Positions 56,786 to 64,000 of a stretch of DNA of 64,000 nucleotides are shown here, piece by piece. The position numbers were made by a program, and so were the translations under genes. The notes under the pieces were generated by a model, which worked only from the letters and a program-made list of their open reading frames with translations, had not been told where the DNA came from and ran no database searches. The first letter of the stretch is position 1. Each line of letters opens with the position of its first letter. Origin of the DNA: Mesorhizobium erdmanii USDA 3471 (GTDB lineage Bacteria; Pseudomonadota; Alphaproteobacteria; Rhizobiales; Rhizobiaceae); contig NZ_AXAE01000011.1 in assembly GCF_000472705.1 (NCBI RefSeq), positions 1 through 64,000 on the forward strand, written 5' to 3'.

Positions 56786-57227
56786 TTTCAGCGCGTCCGC
56801 GTCGAAGGCAAGGATCGTTGCAGAAGCTGCCGGTTGCCCGGCCCGCCGCTGTTCTGCGCGGCGAGAAGGCAACCGGCAACGTCGTCTGCGTTATCTCCTG
56901 TGGCAACATCGATGCCTGCGCCTATGCGCAGGTCCTGGCCGGAACGGCGCCGGAGGCCTGAACCGCCAGCCGCGCCCGACAAACGGTGATCGTTGGCGTT
57001 TTGATTTCGTTTCGTTCCGCCGGGAATGGATCGACAAACCATACAAATCCACCTCGCAGGCGCCTTTGAGAAGCTGGTGCCAAGCGTCACCATGCGCTAG
57101 GCCACAGGCCATTAACCATAACAATTTCAATGCCGGTGCCGGCGGTGGGATCAGCCGATAGGCGTCCTCCGCCGGGACAGATAATTGCCGACGCCTTAAC
57201 AAATTCACTAAACTTTAAACAGTTGCG
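56786..57227. other. Intergenic region upstream of lexA
   Basis: About 440 bases, no supported gene. It forms the right edge of the kynurenine locus and, near its end, an AT-rich patch (TTAACAAATTCACTAAACTTTAAAC) that is probably the lexA promoter. Confidence 0.4.
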
Positions 57228-57268
57228 GAACACAACTGGAACAGATAGGGTTTGTTCTGGGTTTGTTT
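57228..57268. promoter_or_regulatory. Alphaproteobacterial SOS boxes upstream of lexA
   Basis: GAAC-ACAACTG-GAAC (57228-57242) is, on the other strand, a perfect GTTC-N7-GTTC LexA box of Alphaproteobacteria. A second near-match GTTC-TGGGTTT-GTTT (57254-57268) follows 12 bp later. They lie 46-86 bp before the lexA start, as expected for autoregulation. Confidence 0.85.
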
Positions 57269-57313
57269 TTCGATTCTGGTTCATACCCTTCGTCCAATGC
57301 CTTGGGGGGCGCC

Positions 57314-58066
57314 ATGCTGACGCGCAAGCAACACGAACTGCTGATGTTCATTCATGAACGGCTCAAGGAAAGCGGCATCCCGCCCTCCTTCGACGAGATG
57401 AAGGAAGCACTCGATCTCGCCTCGAAATCGGGCATCCATCGCCTGATCACGGCACTGGAGGAACGTGGTTTCATCCGCCGGCTGCCCAACCGGGCGCGCG
57501 CGCTGGAAGTGCTGCGGTTGCCGGATTCGATCGCGCCGGGCCTCAACGCGGCAAAGAAATTCTCGCCGAGCGTGATCCAGGGCAGTCTTGGTCAAGGCAG
57601 TGTTGGTCAAGGCGGCCTCGGCCGCCAGATCAAGCCGGCGCCGTCGCGCTTGCCCGCGGCCGGCAATGACGACGACGCGGTTCCCGCCGTGTCGATCCCG
57701 GTCATGGGCCGTATTGCCGCCGGTGTGCCGATCGATGCCATCCAGCATCAGACACATTCGATCTCGGTGCCGCCTGACATGATCATGGGCGGCGTGCATT
57801 ACGCGCTGGAGGTCAAGGGCGACTCGATGATCGAGGCCGGGATCTTCGATGGTGACACGGTCATTATCCGCAACGCCGACACGGCGAGCCCGGGCGAGAT
57901 CGTCGTGGCGCTGGTCGACGAGGAGGAAGCGACCCTGAAGCGGTTCCGCCGCAAGGGCGCCTCGATTGCCCTTGAAGCCGCCAACCCCGCTTACGAGACG
58001 CGCATCTTCGGGCCGGACAGGGTCAAGGTGCAGGGCAAGCTCGTCGGGCTGATCCGGCGCTACTGA
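57314..58066 (+). CDS. lexA: SOS repressor LexA
   Basis: A 250-residue LexA with an N-terminal winged helix ([31 protein letters not shown]) and a C-terminal S24 autoprotease. The cleavage site is A136-G137 in MGRIAAGVP, with catalytic S171 (KGDSMIEAG) and K209 (ATLKRF). The linker (about 85-125) is long and includes repeated GxxGQG units. The start at 57314 is the family start. It is autoregulated by the upstream SOS boxes. Its last 7 bp overlap the end of the converging comEC gene. Confidence 0.97.
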   Translation: MLTRKQHELLMFIHERLKESGIPPSFDEMKEALDLASKSGIHRLITALEERGFIRRLPNRARALEVLRLPDSIAPGLNAAKKFSPSVIQGSLGQGSVGQGGLGRQIKPAPSRLPAAGNDDDAVPAVSIPVMGRIAAGVPIDAIQHQTHSISVPPDMIMGGVHYALEVKGDSMIEAGIFDGDTVIIRNADTASPGEIVVALVDEEEATLKRFRRKGASIALEAANPAYETRIFGPDRVKVQGKLVGLIRRY

Positions 58067-60531
58067 GCAGGGACGGCGGCCGGCTTTCCGGGTTTTTGAT
58101 AGGGCGGCAGCCCCCTCGCCTCGCGTGAATATTTTCGCTGCTCGTGCCAAGGCCGATACGGCCCGTCCACCGCGAAGCTGACGATTGGCGGACTGCTCGC
58201 CGATTGGCGGTCGAAGAAGACGGCGGCGCTACCCTTGCGGGCGAGTTGCCGTTTGGTGACGACGAGAACCAGCGGATTGTGGCAGGCGTCGTAGCCGGTC
58301 GCGTCATTGACGACGATCAAATCGGCGAAACCGCAAGCCTTCCACGTATCCTTGCGGTCCTCGACATGCGCGATAATCGCGCCGGACGGATGCCGGGCGA
58401 GACAGACGCCGTCCGTGCAATAGAATGGCGCTCCCGGGGGCAGATTGACAGCATCGGCAATGTCGAATCGCCCGTCTGCCTCGTTGAACATTTCCGGCAC
58501 GACGATGGTTTCGGCTGCCAGCGCGCGTTTCCAGTTGTCGACGGTGAACTCGTTCGGACGAGCCCGGCTGACCGCGAGTTCGCCACCGCCGATCGGTAAC
58601 GCGACTAGCCGTGCATCTTCCGAGATCAACACATCGGGCGTACGCGTATCCGACACCGTCAGCAGGCCGGCAAGCGCGAATGGAACTGCGGCAAGCCGCA
58701 GCCAGGTTGTCGCCATCGTTGCGATGACCAGGGCGATGGTCACCAGCAGTACGGATTGCTGCGAGATCAGCCCGACCGCATCGACCGGCGAGCGTTCCGA
58801 TATCCAAGCCGATATCGCGATCATCGCCGTCAGGCCCTTGCCCATCAGGTAAAGGGATGGCGCATCCAATCCGAACGGCATCAGCAACGCACTGGCAACG
58901 GCCAGGAACATCACCACTGACACAATTGGCATGACAGCCAGGTTGGCGAACAGGCTGAGCGGCGACACACGCTGGAAATGCCAGATGGCAAACAGCGCCG
59001 TGGCGCAGCCGGCAATGATCGAGGTCATCGCCAATCCGCCTGTTGCCAGCAGGAACTTTCTTGTCAGAAATCCAGGCAAGGATCGCTTTGGCGGGGGCGG
59101 TCTGGTCTTTCCCGCATGGTGATCAGCCCAGCCGGCATAGGCCCCGACCAGGGCTGCCGTTGCGGCGAACGACATCTGGAAGCTCGGGCCGACCACTTCG
59201 TGCGGCGACACCACGATGACGGCAATCGCCGAGATCGCCAGATTGCGCATGGTCAGCGCGGCGCGATCAAAGAGGACGGCCGTCAGCATCACCGCCAGCA
59301 TGATGAAACTCCGTTCGGCGGCAACGACGACGCCGGAAATCACCAGATAGGCGGCGATCGATAAGAGGGCTGCGGTGGCCGCGTATTTCTTCACCGGCCG
59401 ACGCGCGGAGAAGTCCGGGAACAGCGCAAAGGCGCCGCGCAGCAGGCCCATGATGGTGCCGGCGACGAGCGCCATATGCAGTCCCGAAATAGAGATGATG
59501 TGATAGATGCCGGTGCGCCGCATCGCTTCGTTGATTTCATCGGGAATGCCGGCGCGCACGCCGACGATCAGCGCCGCCGCGATCTCGCCTTCGGCACCGC
59601 CGACGGTGGCTCGGATATGATCGGCAATGGCTTCGCGGGCATTTTCTATTCCCGAGAAAAGGCGTGCCGTGAGGGGCATCTTCCCATCGGCGGCCGCGAT
59701 CAGCTTTGGATTGCCGAGAAAGAAGCCGCTGCCGCCTATGCCGGCGAAATAGCTGTCGAAGGAGAAATCGTAGCTGTCCGGCCGCACCGGACCGGTCGGC
59801 GGCAATAGTTTGGCGTAGCCTGTGACCAAGGAACCAGCGGTCATTTCCACCGGGATATCGCGCGCCGAAAGCCGGACCCTTTCCGGCGCATAGCGCAGTT
59901 TCGGCCGGTCGGTCGACGTCACGTCTATGGTCAGTCGGATGCGTCCGGTCTCCATCCGGTCGAGCGAGACGACGCGGCCGGTCACTTGCGTCGAGATTTC
60001 GGAACCCAGCATCTGGGTACCCGCCCGCCATGTCTCGACCTTGGCGGCAAGCAGGCCAAGCGCGCATAGCAATGCCGCCATGAAGCCCAGATGGGTTTTC
60101 GGCCAGGAACGCGAGACCAAGGCACAGACCGCCATCAGCACGACGACCGTGACAGGCCTTGCAAAATCAGGCTCCGCGTCAAGCGAATAATAGCCGATCG
60201 CTCCAGTGGCCAGACAGACCGGCACCAGCAGGAAGGCGATGCCACGGTCAAGCTCGAGCTCGGCCGCCTTGGCCACGCCATGGCGCAGGCGAGGCAAGGA
60301 AACCTGGCCAAGTTGCCGCCGCACACGCACGATCCTGCCCGAGGCAGGGGACTGAAGAGGCGCCGGGTTATCCGCCTGCGACGGCCGGCTGCCGGGCGCG
60401 GGCACGAGAGGCGATGGCAGGGGGGTTGCCAAAGGCATCGCAAACAGCGACCGCTCGCTGACGCCAACGCTGGCGTCCTCGCCCTGATCCAAGCCTCGGC
60501 CTCGTCCAGCCATCGGGTCTGCCCCTTGCAC
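58060..60531 (-). CDS. comEC: ComEC/Rec2-family DNA-uptake membrane protein
   Basis: An 823-residue polytopic protein with an N-terminal DUF4131 region (two to three helices, then an OB-like segment about 180-265) and the Competence domain with [25 protein letters not shown] and [18 protein letters not shown]. The C-terminal region (about 650-800) occupies the place of the metallo-beta-lactamase domain but shows no HxHxDH motif, so nuclease activity is unlikely there. It would form the inner-membrane channel for single-stranded DNA. M1 or M7 may be the start. It converges on lexA. Confidence 0.9.
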   Translation of the reverse strand: MQGADPMAGRGRGLDQGEDASVGVSERSLFAMPLATPLPSPLVPAPGSRPSQADNPAPLQSPASGRIVRVRRQLGQVSLPRLRHGVAKAAELELDRGIAFLLVPVCLATGAIGYYSLDAEPDFARPVTVVVLMAVCALVSRSWPKTHLGFMAALLCALGLLAAKVETWRAGTQMLGSEISTQVTGRVVSLDRMETGRIRLTIDVTSTDRPKLRYAPERVRLSARDIPVEMTAGSLVTGYAKLLPPTGPVRPDSYDFSFDSYFAGIGGSGFFLGNPKLIAAADGKMPLTARLFSGIENAREAIADHIRATVGGAEGEIAAALIVGVRAGIPDEINEAMRRTGIYHIISISGLHMALVAGTIMGLLRGAFALFPDFSARRPVKKYAATAALLSIAAYLVISGVVVAAERSFIMLAVMLTAVLFDRAALTMRNLAISAIAVIVVSPHEVVGPSFQMSFAATAALVGAYAGWADHHAGKTRPPPPKRSLPGFLTRKFLLATGGLAMTSIIAGCATALFAIWHFQRVSPLSLFANLAVMPIVSVVMFLAVASALLMPFGLDAPSLYLMGKGLTAMIAISAWISERSPVDAVGLISQQSVLLVTIALVIATMATTWLRLAAVPFALAGLLTVSDTRTPDVLISEDARLVALPIGGGELAVSRARPNEFTVDNWKRALAAETIVVPEMFNEADGRFDIADAVNLPPGAPFYCTDGVCLARHPSGAIIAHVEDRKDTWKACGFADLIVVNDATGYDACHNPLVLVVTKRQLARKGSAAVFFDRQSASSPPIVSFAVDGPYRPWHEQRKYSREARGLPPYQKPGKPAAVPAQ

Positions 60532-60615
60532 CCCTGACGCCCTATGCTACATGAACGCCGGGCGCGCGAAAGTCCGCGCAGCCGCACCCCGCTTCAGATG
60601 GTTTGCGAGAGTTCC

Positions 60616-62040
60616 ATGTCCGACAAGGTCGTCACCCGTTTTGCCCCCTCGCCCACCGGCTATCTGCACATCGGCGGCGCGCGCACGGCGCTGTTCAACT
60701 GGCTCTACGCAAAACACACGAGCGGCACGATGCTGCTGCGCATCGAGGACACCGACCGCGAGCGTTCGACCGATGCCGCGACCGCTGCCATCCTCGACGG
60801 CCTGACCTGGCTCGGCCTGTCATGGGACGGCGACGCGGTTTCTCAGTTCGAGCGCGCCCCGCGCCACCGCGAGGTGGCCGAGGAACTCGTGCGTCTGGGC
60901 AAGGCCTATTACAGCTACGAGACGCCTGCCGAGCTGGAGGCAATGCGCGAGGCAGCGCGGGCCAAAGGCCTGCCGCCGCGCTACAACGGCCAGTGGCGCG
61001 ATCGCGATCCATCCGAGGCACCGCCAAGCGTCAAGGGCGCCATCCGCATCAAGGCGCCGACCGCGGGCGAGACGATCGTCCACGACCGCGTCCAGGGCGA
61101 GGTGCGCTTCCCCAACAAGGATCTCGACGACTTCATCATCCTGCGTTCGGACGGCAATCCGACCTACATGCATGCCGTCGTCGTCGACGACCACGACATG
61201 GGTGTGACGCACATCATTCGTGGCGACGACCACCTGACCAATGCCGCCCGCCAGACGGTGATCTACAATGCCATGGGTTGGGATGTGCCATCGATGTCGC
61301 ATATCCCGCTGATTCACGGCGCCGACGGGGCCAAGCTTTCGAAGCGTCACGGCGCGCTGGGCGTCGAGGCTTATCGCGCCATGGGCTACCTGCCGGAAGC
61401 GCTGCTCAACTATCTGGCGCGCCTGGGCTGGAGCCACGGCGATGACGAGATCATGTCGATCAAGGACATGATTTCCTGGTTCGACATCGGCGACGTCAAC
61501 AAGGGCGCGGCCCGCTTCGATTTCGCCAAGCTGGAAGCGATCAACGGCGCGCATATGCGCCGCATGGCCGACCCCGAGCTGTTCGATATCTTCATCGCCA
61601 CTCTGCCTTATCTCGAGGGCGGCCCGGCGATGGCCGAACGCCTTGATGATCGGAACAAGGCACAGCTGCTGGCGGCCCTTCCGGGCCTGAAGGAGCGCGC
61701 CAAGACGCTGGTCGAGCTTGTCGACGGCGCGGCCTTCCTGTTTGCCACGCGGCCCATGCCGATCGACGAAAAGGCGGCCCTCCTGCTCAACGCCGATGCC
61801 CGCAAGGTCCTGCGTGGCGCTCTCGAAGCTTTGAACGCGCTTTCAGCCGACTGGACGGCTGCCGCGGCGGAAGCCGCGATCCGCGACTATGCGCTGGCTG
61901 GAGGGCACAAACTCGGCGCTGTGGCCCAACCATTGCGGGCCGCGCTGACCGGCAAAAGCACCTCGCCGGGTGTATTCGACGTGCTTGCCGTGCTCGGGCG
62001 CGAGGAAAGCTTGGCGCGCATAGCGGATCAAATCGATTAG
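60616..62040 (+). CDS. gltX: Glutamyl-tRNA synthetase
   Basis: A 474-residue class I synthetase with the HIGH-type motif [14 protein letters not shown] and the KMSKS-type motif [13 protein letters not shown]. The start at 60616 ([15 protein letters not shown]) agrees with the family; upstream codons of the open frame do not. The C-terminal anticodon-binding domain is complete. It is divergent from comEC. Confidence 0.96.
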   Translation: MSDKVVTRFAPSPTGYLHIGGARTALFNWLYAKHTSGTMLLRIEDTDRERSTDAATAAILDGLTWLGLSWDGDAVSQFERAPRHREVAEELVRLGKAYYSYETPAELEAMREAARAKGLPPRYNGQWRDRDPSEAPPSVKGAIRIKAPTAGETIVHDRVQGEVRFPNKDLDDFIILRSDGNPTYMHAVVVDDHDMGVTHIIRGDDHLTNAARQTVIYNAMGWDVPSMSHIPLIHGADGAKLSKRHGALGVEAYRAMGYLPEALLNYLARLGWSHGDDEIMSIKDMISWFDIGDVNKGAARFDFAKLEAINGAHMRRMADPELFDIFIATLPYLEGGPAMAERLDDRNKAQLLAALPGLKERAKTLVELVDGAAFLFATRPMPIDEKAALLLNADARKVLRGALEALNALSADWTAAAAEAAIRDYALAGGHKLGAVAQPLRAALTGKSTSPGVFDVLAVLGREESLARIADQID

Positions 62041-62223
62041 GAGCAACCTGGCCCAAGAAGATTGGCATTGAAAGGCGCGTTTCGCAGTGCAACATTGTGC
62101 CTTGGCCCAATCTGGCACGCACCTCCTAGAATGCGGTGGCGAATACGCGCATTGCGGTGATTTCGACGTGTCGCTCTGCGGAATTTGCCTTTGCCGGCAT
62201 GAGGAAACAAGAAGGAGTTTGCA

Positions 62224-63549
62224 ATGACCGAAGCTGCGAAAAAACTGGATGTGGGCGCGAACCCAGAGGCTACGGCAACGCTTCAATTCGCCGGCAAGAC
62301 CCATGAATTCAAGGTGCGGAGCGGCTCCGTCGGGCCTGATGTCATCGACATCGCCTCGCTCTACAGCACGACCGGCGCCTTCACCTACGATCCCGGCTTC
62401 ACCTCGACGGCAAGCTGCGAGTCCGAAATCACCTTCATCGACGGCGATGCCGGTATTCTTCTCCACCGCGGCTATCCGATCGACCAGTTGGCCGAACACG
62501 GCGACTTCCTCGAAGTCTGCTACCTCCTGCTCTACGGCGAACTGCCGACCAAGGCGCAGAAGGACGATTTCGATTACCGAGTGACGCGCCACACAATGGT
62601 GCACGAGCAGATGTCGCGGTTCTTCACCGGCTTCCGCCGCGATGCGCACCCGATGGCGGTGATGTGCGGCGTGGTCGGCGCGCTGTCGGCCTTCTATCAC
62701 GATTCCACCGACATCTCGGATCCGTACCAGCGCATGGTTGCATCCATGCGGTTGATCGCCAAGATGCCGACGATCGCGGCCATGGCCTACAAGTACCATA
62801 TCGGCCAACCCTTCATCTACCCGAAGAACGATCTCGGTTTTGCGGCAAACTTCCTGCATATGTGCTTTGCGGTGCCGTGCGAGGAGTACAAGATCAACCC
62901 GGTGCTGGCTCGCGCCATGGAGCGCATCTTCATCCTGCACGCCGATCACGAGCAGAATGCCTCGACCTCGACGGTTCGTCTCGCCGGCTCGTCGGGCGCC
63001 AACCCGTTCGCCTGCATCGCCGCCGGCATCGCTTGCCTGTGGGGTCCGGCCCATGGCGGCGCCAACGAGGCGGCGCTCAACATGCTGGGCGAGATCGGCC
63101 ATGTCGATCACATCCCGGAATTCATTGCCCGCGCCAAGGACAAGAACGACCCGTTCCGGCTGATGGGATTTGGCCACCGCGTCTACAAGAACTACGATCC
63201 TCGCGCGAAAATCATGCAGAAGACGGCGCACGAGGTTCTGGGCGAGCTCGGCATCAAGGATGATCCGTTGCTCGACATCGCGATGGAGCTGGAAAAGATC
63301 GCGCTGACCGACCCCTATTTCATCGAGAAGAAGCTTTACCCGAACGTCGACTTCTATTCCGGCATCACGCTGAAGGCGCTGGGCTTCCCGACCACCATGT
63401 TCACCGTGCTGTTCGCGGTCGCCCGCACCGTCGGCTGGATCGCGCAGTGGAAAGAGATGATCGAGGACCCGCGCCAGAAGATCGGCCGCCCGCGCCAGCT
63501 CTACACCGGCGCGCCGGAGCGCGACTACGTGCCGATAGCCAAGCGCTGA
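62224..63549 (+). CDS. gltA: Citrate synthase (type II)
   Basis: A 441-residue citrate synthase that condenses oxaloacetate and acetyl-CoA. Catalytic residues sit in [14 protein letters not shown] (histidine), [14 protein letters not shown] (histidine) and YPNVDFYSG (aspartate). The length and the N-terminal beta domain ([23 protein letters not shown]) are those of the hexameric, NADH-sensitive type. AAGGAG precedes the ATG, and an intrinsic terminator follows. Confidence 0.97.
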   Translation: MTEAAKKLDVGANPEATATLQFAGKTHEFKVRSGSVGPDVIDIASLYSTTGAFTYDPGFTSTASCESEITFIDGDAGILLHRGYPIDQLAEHGDFLEVCYLLLYGELPTKAQKDDFDYRVTRHTMVHEQMSRFFTGFRRDAHPMAVMCGVVGALSAFYHDSTDISDPYQRMVASMRLIAKMPTIAAMAYKYHIGQPFIYPKNDLGFAANFLHMCFAVPCEEYKINPVLARAMERIFILHADHEQNASTSTVRLAGSSGANPFACIAAGIACLWGPAHGGANEAALNMLGEIGHVDHIPEFIARAKDKNDPFRLMGFGHRVYKNYDPRAKIMQKTAHEVLGELGIKDDPLLDIAMELEKIALTDPYFIEKKLYPNVDFYSGITLKALGFPTTMFTVLFAVARTVGWIAQWKEMIEDPRQKIGRPRQLYTGAPERDYVPIAKR

Positions 63550-63570
63550 TTGAAGGCAGCTTGAAATCGA

Positions 63571-63596
63571 AAAGGCGCCGCTCAGGGCGCCTTTTT
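63571..63596 (+). terminator. Terminator of gltA overlapping the lpxB stop
   Basis: AAAGGCGCC-N6-GGCGCCTTT with further T residues forms a strong terminator 21 bp after the gltA stop. Its right arm covers the last codons of the converging lpxB gene. Confidence 0.85.
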
Positions 63597-64000
63597 CATG
63601 TGACGCAGGACCACGCCCGCAGCGATCTCGCCCGACGGCTTGTCCGTTGCCATGCGCCTGGCGATCTCGGCAAACCCGTCCTTCTGCCAGGCGCGCATGC
63701 CGCTGTCGGCGAACAGCGCTTCCAACTGGCGCGCCAGATTGTTCGGCTTGACGTACTCGTTGTAGAACTCCGGGATAAGCGCACGATCCGCGATCAAATT
63801 GGGCAACAGCGCCGACCAGACTGAAACGAAATAGGGCGCAATGGCGCGTGCGATGGGATCGAGCCTGTAGCAAGAGACCATCGGCACGCCGGCCAACGCC
63901 AATTCCAGCGACACGGTCCCCGACGCGATCAACGCGGCATCGGCCTTGCCGAACGCCTGCCATTTGCGCTGGGGGTCGACGATGATCTCAGGCTTTTCAT
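63582..64000 (-). CDS. lpxB: Lipid-A-disaccharide synthase, C-terminal part (runs off window)
   Basis: The minus-strand frame is open to the window edge and encodes the C-terminal 139 residues of LpxB. It begins EKPEIIVDPQRKWQAFGKADAAL, then IASGTVSLELALAGVPMVSCYR, LIADRALIPEFYNE and a basic tail. ASGTVSLELA is the GT19 donor-binding signature. LpxB joins two glucosamine units in lipid A assembly at the inner membrane. The N-terminal part lies beyond 64000. Confidence 0.94.
   Translation of the reverse strand, partial: EKPEIIVDPQRKWQAFGKADAALIASGTVSLELALAGVPMVSCYRLDPIARAIAPYFVSVWSALLPNLIADRALIPEFYNEYVKPNNLARQLEALFADSGMRAWQKDGFAEIARRMATDKPSGEIAAGVVLRHMKKAP

Noticed and set aside
55859..56872. 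N-terminal extension of the substrate-binding protein frame
   Set aside because: It runs antisense through the GntR gene. The signal peptide and ribosome-binding site place the start at 55858.
61843..63963. 706-codon minus-strand open frame
   Set aside because: It is antisense to gltX and gltA, which have full family motifs, and its residues (H, R, D, Q-rich) are those of a GC-rich shadow frame.

Overview
The window looks like high-GC alphaproteobacterial chromosome, most probably a Mesorhizobium-type member of the Rhizobiales (genus inferred from gene content and sequence style, not tested by database search). Supporting signs are the alphaproteobacterial SOS box GTTC-N7-GTTC ahead of lexA, a rhizobial DUF982 protein, a BigR/SqrR-type regulator beside a sulfide:quinone reductase, and the core run tpiA-ppiD-trpD-trpC-moaC-moeA ... 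lexA-comEC-gltX-gltA-lpxB.

Bases 1-7.7 kb are an accessory, decaying zone. A complete IS3-family element (1-1223) sits inside the 3' end of a broken hlyD-like gene. Two degraded fragments of a histidine kinase lie downstream of an intact OmpR-type two-component pair. A decayed IS200/IS605 element follows. At 7638-7688 lies the isolated 5' end of dusA, a known island attachment site, which probably marks the island boundary.

From 7.9 to 21 kb lies a sulfide/respiration block. One strand carries an SQR-DUF2892-membrane fusion protein-RND pump operon, and an ArsR-family persulfide-sensor-like repressor with a rhodanese diverges from it. Next to it are cytochrome bd oxidase (cydA, cydB and a 43-residue cydX) and its divergent assembly ABC transporter cydDC, with an FNR/FixK-like box between them. 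Sulfide oxidation to the quinone pool and a sulfide-tolerant terminal oxidase therefore sit side by side.

From 21 to 26.4 kb are a large SPFH/flotillin-like protein, a GT-C type glycosyltransferase, an NTF2-like protein and a DUF982 protein. From 26.4 to 34.6 kb a seven-gene minus-strand operon encodes a leucyl aminopeptidase, a prolyl iminopeptidase-like hydrolase and a complete Dpp/Opp-type peptide importer, with a divergent LysR regulator and then an NCS1 permease.

From 37.4 to 48.1 kb the genes are core: DUF1697, pyrG, an L,D-transpeptidase, secG, tpiA, ppiD, trpD, trpC, moaC and moeA. An 8.7-kb tryptophan/kynurenine catabolic locus (48.2-56.8 kb) follows. It holds a kynurenine-formamidase-like hydrolase, 2-aminobenzoate-CoA ligase, tryptophan 2,3-dioxygenase, kynureninase, a three-part ABC importer co-transcribed with kynureninase, and a divergent GntR/FCD regulator. 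Together they would import tryptophan or kynurenine and convert it to anthraniloyl-CoA. Core genes resume with lexA, comEC, gltX, gltA and the C-terminal part of lpxB, which runs off the window.

No tRNA, rRNA or CRISPR array was seen. The strongest candidates for unusual biology are the SQR-linked RND pump and the transporter-linked kynurenine locus lying between moeA and lexA.
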